Positions 50,559 through 59,848 of a stretch of 64,000 bases of DNA are shown in pieces. The stretch is taken from NCBI RefSeq assembly GCF_024979315.1, contig NZ_JANLCK010000011.1:47873-111872 (forward strand), read 5' to 3'. Under the pieces are notes generated by a model. The model did not search any database. It worked only from the letters and a program-made list of their open reading frames with translations, and was not told where the DNA came from. The position numbers and the translations under genes were made by a program. How positions within the stretch are numbered: position 1 is the first letter of the stretch; every line of letters begins with the position of its first letter. This DNA comes from Herbiconiux oxytropis (GTDB lineage Bacteria > Actinomycetota > Actinomycetes > Actinomycetales > Microbacteriaceae).

Positions 50559-51196
50559 CGGAGGGCCTCCAGGTCGTCGAATCCCTCGCTGCCGTCCGGC
50601 AGGAGGGGGGAGATCTTCGGCAGCTCGTCGAGCGAGTTGATGCCGAGCTGGGTGAGCAGCAGGTCGGTGGTGCCGTAGAGGATCGCGCCGGTCTCGGCCT
50701 GCGTCGAGACCTCGGTGATCAGGCCGCGGCTGAGGAGCGTGCGCACGACGGAGTCGACGTTGACGGCCCGGATGCTCGCGACGGCTCCGCGGCTGATGGG
50801 CTGCTTGTAGGCGATCACCGAGAGCGTCTCGAGAGCGGCCTGCGAGAGCCGCGACGGGTTCTGGGTGATCACGAAGTCGCGCACGAGCGGATCCCACTCG
50901 GCCCGCACGTAGATCCGCCAGCCGCCGGCCACCTCGCGCAGTTCGAAGCCGCGGCGCACGCTGGGCCGCCCGCCCGGGCCCTCGGCGAGCCCGTCGTAGT
51001 CCTCCACGAGCCGCTCGATGCCCTGGCGCACGACGGCCACGGGTCGCCCGAGCGCCGTGGCGAGCGCCACGAGGCTCTGCGGCTCGTCGGCCACCATGAA
51101 GATCGCCTCGAGCGCCCTGTCGACGTCCATCGAGGCGGGAGCAGGCCCGGGTGCAGGCGTCCCTGCGATCGTCTCGTCCGGAGTCTCAGTTGTCAT
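50555..51196 (-). CDS. scpB: Segregation and condensation protein B
   Basis: A 213-residue kleisin-associated protein with two winged-helix domains: DRALEAIFMVADEPQSLVALATALG and LSQAALETLSVIAYKQPISRGAVASIRAVNVDSVVRTLLSRGLI, the latter being the family hallmark. It works with ScpA and Smc in chromosome compaction. A Pro/Ala-rich N-terminus of about 22 residues precedes the first domain. The start ATGACAACTGAG lies in a sequence nearly identical to the scpA 3' end, and the gap to scpA is unusual (see repeat at 51186-51312). Confidence 0.94.
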   Translation of the reverse strand: MTTETPDETIAGTPAPGPAPASMDVDRALEAIFMVADEPQSLVALATALGRPVAVVRQGIERLVEDYDGLAEGPGGRPSVRRGFELREVAGGWRIYVRAEWDPLVRDFVITQNPSRLSQAALETLSVIAYKQPISRGAVASIRAVNVDSVVRTLLSRGLITEVSTQAETGAILYGTTDLLLTQLGINSLDELPKISPLLPDGSEGFDDLEALR

Positions 51197-51312
51197 AATC
51201 GGCTCCCGCGCTGGAGCTGGAAGCGACGATCCTGTGGATCGTCGCCGCGACGCCAGCGCCGAACGAGCTGTGCTCGTTCGGGCTCAAGACATCAGTTGTC
51301 ATAATCTGCTCC
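51186..51312. repeat. 21-base direct repeats flanking a three-hairpin insert at the scpA/scpB junction
   Basis: Copies at 51186-51206 and 51292-51312 agree at 20 of 21 bases. The 85 bases between them hold three stem structures: an outer stem GCGCTGG/CCAGCGC (51208-51214 with 51253-51259) enclosing GACGATCC-TGT-GGATCGTC (51225-51243), then a perfect nine-base stem with a TGT loop at 51260-51280. The left copy contains the scpB start codon and the right copy the scpA stop codon. Confidence 0.85.
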
Positions 51313-52122
51313 AAGATGTGCAAGCTGCTCCTCGGTCCAGTGCTCTGCGGTCCACCTGAGGGTCAGCTCCCCCAGCGGCTCGAGCTGCTCGAACGAGATC
51401 GACGCGTGCCGGTAGAGCTCGAGCACGGCGAGGAAGCGCGCGATCACGACGCCCTTCTCCTCGATCCCCGCGATCAGCTGCCGGAAGGTGACGGGCACCC
51501 CGCTCGCCGCTGCCGAGCGCAGCAGCGTCACCACATGTGCCGCCTGCTCCCGGATGCTCACGAGCGGCGCGTGCAGGTGCTCGAGCCCCACCACGGGCAC
51601 CTCGCGCGGCGCGAGCGCGAAGGCGGCGAGGGCGGCGAAGTCGTCGGGCGTGAGCGTCCAGACGAGCTCGGGCCTCTGCTGCCGGTACTTCTCCTCGAGC
51701 CGCACCACGCGGGGCCGCCGGGTGGCCTCCTCGTCGAAGCGGTCGGCGAGCCACGCCGAGACCACCTTGAAGGCCCGGTACTGCAGGAGCCGAGCGAACA
51801 GCAGGTCGCGGGCCTCGAGCAGCGCCACGTCCTCGGCGTCGACGAGCTCGCCCTGCGGCAGCAGCCCCACGATCTTGAGGTCGAGCAGGGTCGCCGCCAC
51901 CACGAGGAACTCCGACGCCCGGTCGAGCTCCTCGGCGGAGTCGAGCCCCTTGAGGTAGGAGATGAACTCGTCGGTCACCCGGCTGAGGGCGATGTCGGTG
52001 ATGTCGAGCTCGTGCTTCGTGATCAGCTGCAGCAGGAGGTCGAACGGCCCCTCGAAGTTGTCGAGGCTCAGCGAGAAACCGGGAGCGGACTCCGCGAGCT
52101 CCGGCTCAGGCGACCGCGCCAC
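51292..52122 (-). CDS. scpA: Segregation and condensation protein A
   Basis: A 276-residue kleisin. FSLSLDNFEGPFDLLLQLITKHELDITDIALSRVTDEFI is the N-terminal Smc-binding domain (about 15-60) and AVLELYRHASISFEQLEPLGELTLRW the C-terminal winged helix. It bridges Smc head domains with ScpB. The GTG start is 17 bases inside the parA stop region; a frame extending further upstream has Arg-rich nonsense sequence. The final DYDN and stop fall in the 21-base repeat. Confidence 0.93.
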   Translation of the reverse strand: MARSPEPELAESAPGFSLSLDNFEGPFDLLLQLITKHELDITDIALSRVTDEFISYLKGLDSAEELDRASEFLVVAATLLDLKIVGLLPQGELVDAEDVALLEARDLLFARLLQYRAFKVVSAWLADRFDEEATRRPRVVRLEEKYRQQRPELVWTLTPDDFAALAAFALAPREVPVVGLEHLHAPLVSIREQAAHVVTLLRSAAASGVPVTFRQLIAGIEEKGVVIARFLAVLELYRHASISFEQLEPLGELTLRWTAEHWTEEQLAHLGADYDN

Positions 52123-53011
52123 GGGCGACCAGTTCTCTGGCCAGCTGCTTGTAGGCCTTCGCCGACGTGTGCTCTGGCGCGAACTGGGTGATGGGCTTGC
52201 CCGCCACCGTCGCATCCGGGAACTTCACCGTGCGGCCGATGACCGTCTCGAACACCTTGTCGCCGAAGGTCTCGACCACGCGCTCGAGCACCTCGCGCGA
52301 GTGCAGTGTGCGCGGGTCGTACATGGTGGCGAGGATGCCGTCGAGCGTGAGCGCCGGATTCAGCCGGTCGCGCACCTTGTCGATCGTCTCCACCAGGAGG
52401 GCGACGCCGCGGAGCGCGAAGTACTCGCACTCGAGCGGGATGAGCACGCCGTGGCTCGCGGTGAGCGCGTTCACTGTGAGGAGGCCGAGCGAGGGCTGGC
52501 AGTCCACGAGGATGACGTCGTAGTCGTTGCTCACCCGGCGGAGCACCCGGGCGAGGATCGACTCCCGCGCGACCTCGCTCACGAGGTGCACCTCGGCGGC
52601 CGAGAGGTCGATGTTGGCCGGGATGATGTCGAGGCCCTCGACGCTCGTCTTCTGGATGGCGTCGGCCGGATCCTTGATCGTGCCGATCAGCAGGTCGTAG
52701 ATGGTGGGGATGTCGTGGGTCATCACGCCGAGGCCCGCCGAGAGCGCGCCCTGCGGGTCGAAGTCGATGGCGAGCACCTTGCGACCGTACTCGGCGAGCG
52801 CCGCTCCCACGTTGACGCTCGTGGTGGTCTTGCCCACGCCGCCCTTCTGGTTGCAGAGCGAGATGATGCGAGCGGGTCCGTGCGAGGCGAGCGGCGCCGG
52901 ATCCGGGAACTCGGTCACGGGCCGCCCCGTGGGCCCGTTCTTCGGAAGATCGATGCCGGTGAGCTCGTCGACCTGCGTCTTCTTCGCCGTTCGCGTGATC
53001 CGTGTGGGCAC
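52106..53011 (-). CDS. ParA-family chromosome partitioning ATPase
   Basis: A 301-residue deviant Walker ATPase. IISLCNQKGGVGKTTTSVNVGAAL is the P-loop with the signature lysine, VLAIDFDPQGALSAGLG the A' motif, and YDVILVDCQPSLGLLTVNAL Walker B. A polar 45-residue N-terminus precedes it. This ParA is the scpA-associated copy common in actinobacteria, separate from the parAB pair near oriC; no parB adjoins it. It overlaps scpA by 17 bases, so its role is probably linked to Smc/Scp loading or segregation. Confidence 0.92.
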   Translation of the reverse strand: MPTRITRTAKKTQVDELTGIDLPKNGPTGRPVTEFPDPAPLASHGPARIISLCNQKGGVGKTTTSVNVGAALAEYGRKVLAIDFDPQGALSAGLGVMTHDIPTIYDLLIGTIKDPADAIQKTSVEGLDIIPANIDLSAAEVHLVSEVARESILARVLRRVSNDYDVILVDCQPSLGLLTVNALTASHGVLIPLECEYFALRGVALLVETIDKVRDRLNPALTLDGILATMYDPRTLHSREVLERVVETFGDKVFETVIGRTVKFPDATVAGKPITQFAPEHTSAKAYKQLARELVARGAVA

Positions 53012-53306
53012 CGAATCTCCTCATCTCAGACCGCCATCCCGGCGCTCGGGAATGATTCTACGCCGGTCCCCGCCCGGCGTAGGGCGACATGCTCGCGTGT
53101 GGTCGCTTCGCGGCCACGCGCTCGCCCTGGGTCGGCGAGCAGACCCCGTCCCGTCCGCCTTCCGCCTGAGTCCTCGCCGCTTCGCCCACTTGACACAAGA
53201 TGTGTCAAGTCGACGCGTTTGGGCGCATCTACTGCCAAGTCGCGGAAGGGTGGGCACGGCAGAGGTCGGACGTGTTGCAGAGGGGCGGGCAGGCACGCCA
53301 CCGCAG
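53012..53306. other. Structured intergenic region, xerD / parA
   Basis: This 295-base gap is the largest in the minus-strand housekeeping run and has no credible gene. It holds CTACGCCGG/CCGGCGTAG (arms 53058-53066 and 53074-53082), a seven-to-eight-base stem with a TTC loop at 53099-53117, and the perfect palindrome at 53188-53210. The right part, just after the xerD stop, would end that transcript; the left part should carry the parA promoter. Confidence 0.6.
53188..53210. repeat. Perfect 23-base palindrome after xerD
   Basis: Arms ACTTGACACA (53188-53197) and TGTGTCAAGT (53201-53210) are fully complementary around AGA. Both arms contain TTGACA, so the element offers a -35-like hexamer in each direction. 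It could be an operator, a small terminator stem or a recombinase site. Confidence 0.75.
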
Positions 53307-54284
53307 CTACCGGGCGCGCGGGTGGGCCGACTGGTACATGTCGATGAGTGTGTCGGCGGTCACCTGGGTGTAGAGCTGGGTGGTGGAGACCGAGGAGTGG
53401 CCGAGGAGGTCCTGCACCACACGCACGTCGGCCCCGCCCTGCAGGAGGTGCGTCGCGAAGGAGTGCCGGAAGGTGTGCGGCGAGACGTGCGCGGCGATCC
53501 CTGAGCGCTCCGCGGCGGCCCGGATGACGAGCCACGCGCCCTGCCTGCTGAGCCGCTGCCCGCGGATCCCGAGGAAGAGCCCGGGGGTCGCCCGCCCCCG
53601 CGCCGAGAACACCGGCCGCACTCGCACGAGGTAGGCGTCGAGGGCCCGCCGCGCGTAGCTCCCCACGGGCACGATCCTCTGCTTGCTGCCCTTGCCGGTC
53701 ACCCGCACCATGTCGCCGTCCTGCACGTCGTCGACGTTGAGGGAGACGAGCTCGGTGATGCGGGCCCCGGTCGCGTAGAGCATCTCGAGCAGGGCGCGGT
53801 CGCGCACGGCCACCGGATCGGGCGAGTCCTCGCCACCGGTCGCCGTGAGCAGCCGCTCCATGTCGTCGATCGAGATCGCCTTGGGCAGCCGCAGCCCGAG
53901 CTTGGGCGGCTTCACCTCGCGAGCGGGATCGACCTCCGTCACCCCCTCCTCGGTGAGGTGCCGGTGGAAGCTCCGCACGGTCGAGAGGATGCGCGCCACC
54001 GACGACGCCGACAGCTCCCCGCCCTCCTCGGTGCGGAGCGCCCGCTGGAACGCGGCGATGTCGCCCTCGCCGATCGCGGCCACGTCGACGAGCCCGGAGG
54101 AGCGCAGCCACGTCGTGTACCGGGCGAGGTCGCGCCGGTAGGCGGCCACGGTGTTCGCGGCGAGACCGCGTTCGACCGTGATGTGGCGGAGGAACCCGTC
54201 GACCTGCCGGCCGAGCCCATCCTGCCGAACGGCCCCGTCCTGCCGGCTGAGCCCGATCGAAGGAGCGGCCCCGTCCTCGGCCAC
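53307..54284 (-). CDS. xerD: Tyrosine recombinase XerD
   Basis: A 325-residue site-specific recombinase. The SAM-like N-domain (VDGFLRHITVERGLAANTVAAYRRDLARYTTWL) is followed by the catalytic domain with the Arg in YATGARITELVSLNVDDV, Lys in TGKGSKQRIVPVG, His-x-x-Arg in VSPHTFRHSFATHLLQGG, His/Trp position in LLGHSSVSTTQLYTQV and the nucleophile Tyr in LYTQV. With XerC it resolves chromosome dimers at dif. A polar 27-residue N-terminal extension is present. The GTG start lies four bases after the nudix stop. Confidence 0.93.
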   Translation of the reverse strand: MAEDGAAPSIGLSRQDGAVRQDGLGRQVDGFLRHITVERGLAANTVAAYRRDLARYTTWLRSSGLVDVAAIGEGDIAAFQRALRTEEGGELSASSVARILSTVRSFHRHLTEEGVTEVDPAREVKPPKLGLRLPKAISIDDMERLLTATGGEDSPDPVAVRDRALLEMLYATGARITELVSLNVDDVQDGDMVRVTGKGSKQRIVPVGSYARRALDAYLVRVRPVFSARGRATPGLFLGIRGQRLSRQGAWLVIRAAAERSGIAAHVSPHTFRHSFATHLLQGGADVRVVQDLLGHSSVSTTQLYTQVTADTLIDMYQSAHPRAR

Positions 54285-54288
54285 GCTC

Positions 54289-54918
54289 CTAGCCGCCGGC
54301 CCCGGGCCGAGCGGGCCACGGCGCGTCGGCGGGCTTGAGCGTCGACCACCCGCGCGACCGTGACAGCGAAGCGGCGAGCGCCCCGATCACGAGCGACGGA
54401 TTCTGCACCCGGCTGTCGAGCGCCGCGTCCACGAGCTCCGAGAGGGGCACCCACCGCAGCTCCATGTCGGCCTCCTCGGCCTCACGGTCGAAAGCCGATC
54501 CGGTGGCCCGCACCCCTCGCGCGAGGTAGATCCGGATGGCCTCGTTGTTGCCACCGGGCGTCGTGAGGTAGTCCACGAGCACGTTCCACGTGTCGGCCTC
54601 GAGGTCGGCCTCCTCAGCGAGCTCGCGCTTGGCGGCGTCGAGCGCCGGCTCCGACGCCACGTCGAGCAGCCCGGCAGGCGGCTCCCACTCGCGTCGGCGC
54701 ACCGGATGCCGGTACTGCTTGATCACGAGCACCCGGTCCTCGTCGTCGAGGGCGAACACCGCCACGGCTCCCGGGTGGTCCACGAAGTCGCGTCGCAGCG
54801 TCTCCCCGCCGTACTCGAACGACTCGCGCCGCACGTCCCAGACGTAGCCGTCGAACACGACGTCGCTCGAGAGCACCTCGACGGGCGCGTCATCGTCGGC
54901 GAACAGCTCCTCAGGCAT
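54289..54918 (-). CDS. Nudix hydrolase (ADP-ribose pyrophosphatase type)
   Basis: A 209-residue hydrolase. The Nudix box runs [24 protein letters not shown], with Ala in place of the last Gly of the consensus G-x5-E-x7-R-E-U-x-E-E-x-[39 protein letters not shown] before it is the ADP-ribose pyrophosphatase pattern, including the Glu that contacts the terminal ribose. It overlaps the pyrG stop by eight bases and is followed directly by xerD, a conserved order in this family of bacteria. It likely clears ADP-ribose. Confidence 0.9.
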   Translation of the reverse strand: MPEELFADDDAPVEVLSSDVVFDGYVWDVRRESFEYGGETLRRDFVDHPGAVAVFALDDEDRVLVIKQYRHPVRRREWEPPAGLLDVASEPALDAAKRELAEEADLEADTWNVLVDYLTTPGGNNEAIRIYLARGVRATGSAFDREAEEADMELRWVPLSELVDAALDSRVQNPSLVIGALAASLSRSRGWSTLKPADAPWPARPGAGG

Positions 54919-56644
54919 CGGCGTCCTGCACGGCGAACAGGCGGCTGGCCTCCTGGCGCTCGAGGGCGGCCTCGACGAGCCCCCTGAAGAGCGGATGCGG
55001 GTTGCTGGGTCGCGAGCGCAGCTCCGGGTGGGCCTGGGTGGCGATGTAGTACGGGTGCACGTCACGCGGCAGCTCCACGTACTCCACGAGCTGGCCGTCG
55101 GGCGAGAGCCCCGAGAACCACAGTCCCGACTCGGCGATCTGGTCGCGGTAGCGGTTGTTCACCTCGTAGCGGTGACGGTGCCGCTCGGAGGCGGTCGCCG
55201 CCCCGTACACGCGCTCAGCGGTGGAGCCCGACGCGAGGTCGGCCTCGTAGAGCCCGAGGCGCATGGTGCCGCCGAGGTCTCCCCCGGCGATGATGTCGAC
55301 CTGTTCGGCCATCGTCGCGATCACGGGGAACTCGGTGTCGGGGTCGAACTCGCTCGAGGAGGCCCCGGGGAGCCCGGTCACGTTGCGGGCGTACTCCACG
55401 ACCATGCACTGCAGGCCGAGGCAGAGTCCGAGCGTGGGGATCCCGTTCTCGCGCGCGAAGCGCAGGGCGCCGAGCTTGCCCTCGATGCCGCGCACGCCGA
55501 AGCCGCCTGGCACGCAGATGCCGTCGACGTCCGACAGCTCGCGCGCGGCGCCCTCGGGCGTCTCGCACTCGTCGGAGGCGATCCACTTGATCTTCACCTT
55601 CGCCTTGTGTGCGAAGCCGCCCGCCCGCAGCGCCTCGGTCACCGAGAGGTAGGCGTCGGGGAGGTCGATGTACTTGCCCACGAGGCCGATCGTCACGTCG
55701 TGCTTGGGCTCGTGCACGGCGTCGAGGATGGGCTGCCAGCCCGCCCAGTCCACGTCGCCCGCCTTGTCGGTGAGCTCGAGGTGGTCGGCGATGTAGGCGT
55801 CGAGGCCCTGGTCGTGCAGCATCGTAGGGATGTCGTAGATCGAGGGCACGTCGACCGCGTTCACGACCCCGGCCTCGTCGACGTCGCACATGAGGGCGAT
55901 CTTGCGCTTGTTGCTCTCCGAGACGGGGCGGTCGCTCCGCAGCACGAGCGCGTCGGGCTGGATGCCGATCGAGCGGAGAGCGGCCACGGAGTGCTGCGTC
56001 GGCTTGGTCTTCTGCTCGCCAGAGGCGTTCATGTAGGGCACGAGCGAGACGTGCACGAAGAACACGTTCTTGCGGCCGAGCTCGTGGCGCACCTGGCGCG
56101 CCGACTCGATGAAGGGCTGCGACTCGATGTCGCCGACCGTTCCGCCGATCTCGGTGATGATCACATCCGGTTGTTCGCTGGCGGGCCGGGAGGCGTCGTG
56201 CGCCTGCAGCCGCATCCGGCGCTTGATCTCGTCGGTGATGTGCGGGATGACCTGCACGGTGTCGCCGAGATACTCGCCGCGGCGCTCCTTGGCGATCACG
56301 CTCGAGTAGATCTGCCCGGTCGTCACGTTCGCGGCCTGGTTGAGGTTGATGTCGAGGAACCGCTCGTAGTGCCCGATGTCGAGGTCGGTCTCGGCGCCGT
56401 CGTCGGTCACGAAGACCTCGCCGTGCTGGAACGGGTTCATCGTCCCGGGATCGACGTTGAGGTAGGGGTCCAGCTTCTGCATCACCACGCGGAGACCGCG
56501 TGCGGTGAGCAGATTCCCGAGGCTGGCGGCCGTCAGGCCCTTGCCGAGAGAGGAGACGACACCCCCGGTGACGAAGATGTGCTTCGTCAGTTTCGAGTCG
56601 TTGCCGTTCACGTCCGGCCGGTCCGCAGCTTGAGCTTCATCCAC
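54911..56644 (-). CDS. pyrG: CTP synthase
   Basis: A 577-residue enzyme making CTP from UTP. The synthase domain has [23 protein letters not shown] (P-loop) and [34 protein letters not shown]. The glutaminase domain (about 310-560) has the oxyanion/nucleophile segment [16 protein letters not shown] and HPELRSRP with the catalytic His-x-Glu. The GTG start at 56644 has GGATGGA about seven bases upstream and gives a short N-terminal extension ([16 protein letters not shown]). It overlaps the preceding membrane-protein gene by eight bases. Confidence 0.96.
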   Translation of the reverse strand: MDEAQAADRPDVNGNDSKLTKHIFVTGGVVSSLGKGLTAASLGNLLTARGLRVVMQKLDPYLNVDPGTMNPFQHGEVFVTDDGAETDLDIGHYERFLDINLNQAANVTTGQIYSSVIAKERRGEYLGDTVQVIPHITDEIKRRMRLQAHDASRPASEQPDVIITEIGGTVGDIESQPFIESARQVRHELGRKNVFFVHVSLVPYMNASGEQKTKPTQHSVAALRSIGIQPDALVLRSDRPVSESNKRKIALMCDVDEAGVVNAVDVPSIYDIPTMLHDQGLDAYIADHLELTDKAGDVDWAGWQPILDAVHEPKHDVTIGLVGKYIDLPDAYLSVTEALRAGGFAHKAKVKIKWIASDECETPEGAARELSDVDGICVPGGFGVRGIEGKLGALRFARENGIPTLGLCLGLQCMVVEYARNVTGLPGASSSEFDPDTEFPVIATMAEQVDIIAGGDLGGTMRLGLYEADLASGSTAERVYGAATASERHRHRYEVNNRYRDQIAESGLWFSGLSPDGQLVEYVELPRDVHPYYIATQAHPELRSRPSNPHPLFRGLVEAALERQEASRLFAVQDADA

Positions 56645-58079
56645 GGAATTCCATCCTATCAGTGCTCTCGGGGGTCGTGTCGTCGGCGGAGGCATCCGGC
56701 GCCTTGAGGGCGGGCCGCTGGAGCAGTTCCACGAGGAGGATCAGCACGATCGCCACGACGGCGGCGCCGATCGTCTGCCCGGTCGAGAGCGGGCGCACGA
56801 GGAGCACGAACGCGGCGGCCGCGACTCCGATCAGCACCTCGACCGCGAGCCGGAACCGGCCGAGGAACGCGCCGAAGGCGCCCGTCGAGATCCCGCGCGC
56901 GTCGCCGTGAGCGCGGAGGCGCGTCGCGGCGTCGCCGAACGCCCGTCGGAGTGCCGGTGCCGGCCGGAACGGCCCGAGCGCCCAGCTGATCAGCATCACC
57001 GTGAACGCCAGGACGGCCACGGCAACGGTGGTCCCCGCGATCCGGGAGGTCACCGCGTCGTAGATCACGCCGGCCGCATCGATCGGCAGGTAGCGCGGAG
57101 CGATCTGCGCCACCACCACGAGCTGACCGATCCGCAGCGCGATCCCGAGCAGCACCATCACGACACCGAGCGTCAGGCTCGTGCAGAACAGGGTCACCAC
57201 TCGCCGTTTCGCCACCGCGACGCCGGCCACCAGGAACGCCAGCGCGACCCACGGCAGCCACAGCCCGAGGCCCACGGCGAGGCCGTAGAGCAGGGTCAGC
57301 TGGCCGAGGCCGTCCGACTGCGCCACCACGATCGACACGTCCACCGTGGGGATGGCCTCGGCGAAACCCAGCCCCTGATCGAGCATGGCCGCCTTGACCG
57401 CCTCGATCACGGGCCCCAGTTGCACGGAGAGCTCGCCGGCCCCCGAGATCGACAGCGCCGCCGTCGGATCGCCCGTCATCGCGGCCACCACCTGCCGGTG
57501 GCTCACCCGGAGCGCCTGCTCCCAGATCTCCTCGAACGCGTCCGATTCCACGAAGTCGGTCACCACGCCCGTCGCGAGCGATCGCAGCCCGAGCGCGGCC
57601 GGCTGCTGCAGCGCCTGCAGGGCAGCGGATGCCGCGGGCGGCAGCCCGAGACCGCCCACGGCATCGAACACCTCGCCCGTGAGCGTCTCGAAGTCGACCT
57701 GCTGCTCCACCGCCGTCATCACCTCGGCGACCACGAGCGACTTCACCGCCTCGTCCTCGGCGAGCGGTGCGAAGGTCGCCACGAAGGCCCCCGTGTCGGC
57801 CAGCTGGCTCTCGGCCCAGCTCGCCGCCACCGCCACGGGGGCGAGCACGAGCCCGATCACCACCAGGGCGACGGATGCCACGGTGCGGCCCCGCGAGCGA
57901 CCCCGCCGCCGCGCTCCCCCGTCCGCAGCCCCGCTCCCTGCCTCCGCACCGATCGGCACGGTGTCCGCAGAGCCGGCCGTGTCCGCCGCGGCTTCGAGGG
58001 CCGCAGCCCGCAGCGCCTCGTTCTCGGCTCGCAGCCGCTCCACGAGCGCCGTCAGCTCCGCGTTCGTCTCCCGTGCCAT
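56637..58079 (-). CDS. Membrane protein with N-terminal coiled coil, function unknown
   Basis: A 480-residue protein. Residues 5-32 ([27 protein letters not shown]) form a heptad coiled coil; a Gly/Arg linker leads to the first membrane segment ([21 protein letters not shown], about 68-88). A roughly 200-residue extracytoplasmic part follows, then four or five more hydrophobic segments from about 255 to 450. I do not recognise an enzyme domain. It stands between recN and pyrG, where actinobacteria often carry unrelated envelope genes. Its stop overlaps the pyrG start. Confidence 0.7.
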   Translation of the reverse strand: MARETNAELTALVERLRAENEALRAAALEAAADTAGSADTVPIGAEAGSGAADGGARRRGRSRGRTVASVALVVIGLVLAPVAVAASWAESQLADTGAFVATFAPLAEDEAVKSLVVAEVMTAVEQQVDFETLTGEVFDAVGGLGLPPAASAALQALQQPAALGLRSLATGVVTDFVESDAFEEIWEQALRVSHRQVVAAMTGDPTAALSISGAGELSVQLGPVIEAVKAAMLDQGLGFAEAIPTVDVSIVVAQSDGLGQLTLLYGLAVGLGLWLPWVALAFLVAGVAVAKRRVVTLFCTSLTLGVVMVLLGIALRIGQLVVVAQIAPRYLPIDAAGVIYDAVTSRIAGTTVAVAVLAFTVMLISWALGPFRPAPALRRAFGDAATRLRAHGDARGISTGAFGAFLGRFRLAVEVLIGVAAAAFVLLVRPLSTGQTIGAAVVAIVLILLVELLQRPALKAPDASADDTTPESTDRMEFRG

Positions 58080-58123
58080 GTCGAGCCCTCGATCCCCGCG
58101 CCACCCCCGGCCCGCGATGGATC

Positions 58124-59842
58124 TCAGTGTGACACAGCGAGGCTCCGGGCCGTAGCGAGCAGTTCGGCGGCGTGCGCGAGGCCCGACTCCGAGTCCGGAA
58201 GTCCCGAGAGCAGGCGGGCCATCTCGGCGAGCCGTGCGTCGCCGCTGAGCTGCACCACGTTCGAGGCCGTCACCGGGCCGTCGAGGTCCTTCTCCACCCG
58301 CAGATGGTTCGACGCGAAGGCGGCGACCTGGGCGAGGTGCGTCACCACGATCACCTGCGAGTTCTGCGCGAGCGCCGCGAGGCGGCGCCCGATCTCGATG
58401 GCGGAGGCGCCGCCGACGCCGGAGTCGACCTCGTCGAAGACGAACGTGGGCACCGGATCGGCCGCGGCCAGCACCACCTCGATCGCGAGCATCACCCGCG
58501 AGAGCTCACCGCCCGAAGCGCCCTTGCCGAGGGGCCGGGGGTCGCTGCCCTCGTGCGGCCGCAGCAGGAACTGCACGAGGTCGCGGCCCGTCGTGCCGAG
58601 CTCGTCGCGCGGCTGGATCTCGACCACGAAGCGCGCGTTGGGCATCGCGAGCGCGGCCAGCTCGGCGGTCACCCGCTCGGCCAGAACGCCCGCAGCGGTG
58701 CTGCGCAGCTCGGTGAGGCCGTCGGCGGCCACCGTGAGCGCGGCGTGCTCGTCGTCGACGAGCGCGGTGAGCTCCTCGATGCGGTCCGAATCGGAGTCGA
58801 GCTCGAGCAGTCTCGGCTCGGCGCTCTCGGCGTAGGCGATCACGTCGGCGAGCTCAGGACCGTACTTGCGCATGAGGCTGGTCAGGTCGGCACGCCGCTC
58901 CTGCACGGCGTCGAGCCGACCGGCCTCGTCTGTGTCGAGCGAGGCGGAGTAGCTGGCCAGCTGGGCGCCGATGTCGGAGACCAGGAAACTGGCGTTCTCG
59001 AGCGCCTCGACCACCGGGGCGAGGGCGGCGTCGTGATGCGCCACGCGTTCGAGCGCCCGCCGGGCGGTGTCGATCAGCACGACGGTGTCGGGGGTGTCGC
59101 CCGTCTCGCTCGAGATGCTCTCCTTGGCCTCGGCGGCGGCGAGCCGCAGGTCCTCGAGGTTCGTCAGCCGGGCGGCGAGCTCGGCGAGCTCCTCGTCCTC
59201 CCCCGCCATGGGCGCGATCGCCTGGATCTCCTCCACGGCGGTCCGCAGCTGCTCGGCCTCGCGGAGGCGGGCGGAGCGCTCGGTCACGAGGGTCTCGATC
59301 TCGGCGGCGTGCGCCTGCCAGGTGCGGTGCAGCTCGCGATAGGCGGCGAGCCGCTCGGCGAACGCGGGCCCGGCGAAGCTGTCGAGAGAGGCGCGCTGGG
59401 CCTGCTGGCTCTTCAGTCGCAACTGGTCGGACTGCCCGTGCACGACCACGAGGTCGCCGCCGAGCTCGTTCAGCAGGCTGATCGGAGCCGAGCGCCCGCC
59501 CACCACGGCGCGGCTGCGGCCCTCGGCCGAGACCGACCGGGAGAGGATGAGCTCACCGGCGGGATCTCCGTCGATGCGCTCGACGTCGCCGCCGGCCTCG
59601 CGCACCCGATCCGACACCCGGCCCTCGGGATCCACGAGCAGCCGCCCCTCGATCCAGGCGTGGGGAGCGCCCGAGCGCACCGAGCCCGTGTCGGCCCGCT
59701 CGCCGAACAGCAGCCCGAGCGCCGAGACGACCATGGTCTTTCCGGCACCGGTCTCGCCGGTCACGGCGGTGAATCCAGGGCCCAGAGGCAGAACGGCCTC
59801 GCCGATCACCCCGAGGTCCCTGATCGACAGTTCTTCGATCAC
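58124..59842 (-). CDS. recN: DNA repair protein RecN
   Basis: A 572-residue SMC-like ATPase. The N-terminal head has MIEELSIRDLGVIGEAVLPLGPGFTAVTGETGAGKTMVVSALGLLFG (Walker A at about 31-38). Coiled-coil arms span about 160-360. The C-terminal head carries ASGGELSRVMLAIEVVLA (signature) and PTFVFDEVDSGVGGASAIEIGRRLAAL (Walker B). It acts early in double-strand break repair, tethering ends and stimulating RecA. The start is seven bases after the nadK stop. Confidence 0.95.
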   Translation of the reverse strand: MIEELSIRDLGVIGEAVLPLGPGFTAVTGETGAGKTMVVSALGLLFGERADTGSVRSGAPHAWIEGRLLVDPEGRVSDRVREAGGDVERIDGDPAGELILSRSVSAEGRSRAVVGGRSAPISLLNELGGDLVVVHGQSDQLRLKSQQAQRASLDSFAGPAFAERLAAYRELHRTWQAHAAEIETLVTERSARLREAEQLRTAVEEIQAIAPMAGEDEELAELAARLTNLEDLRLAAAEAKESISSETGDTPDTVVLIDTARRALERVAHHDAALAPVVEALENASFLVSDIGAQLASYSASLDTDEAGRLDAVQERRADLTSLMRKYGPELADVIAYAESAEPRLLELDSDSDRIEELTALVDDEHAALTVAADGLTELRSTAAGVLAERVTAELAALAMPNARFVVEIQPRDELGTTGRDLVQFLLRPHEGSDPRPLGKGASGGELSRVMLAIEVVLAAADPVPTFVFDEVDSGVGGASAIEIGRRLAALAQNSQVIVVTHLAQVAAFASNHLRVEKDLDGPVTASNVVQLSGDARLAEMARLLSGLPDSESGLAHAAELLATARSLAVSH

Positions 59843-59848
59843 AGGTCT

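Noticed and set aside
53188..53210. dif recombination site next to xerD
   Set aside because: The palindrome lacks the AT-rich TTATG half-site and the 11-6-11 layout of known dif sites, and xerD genes are usually far from dif.
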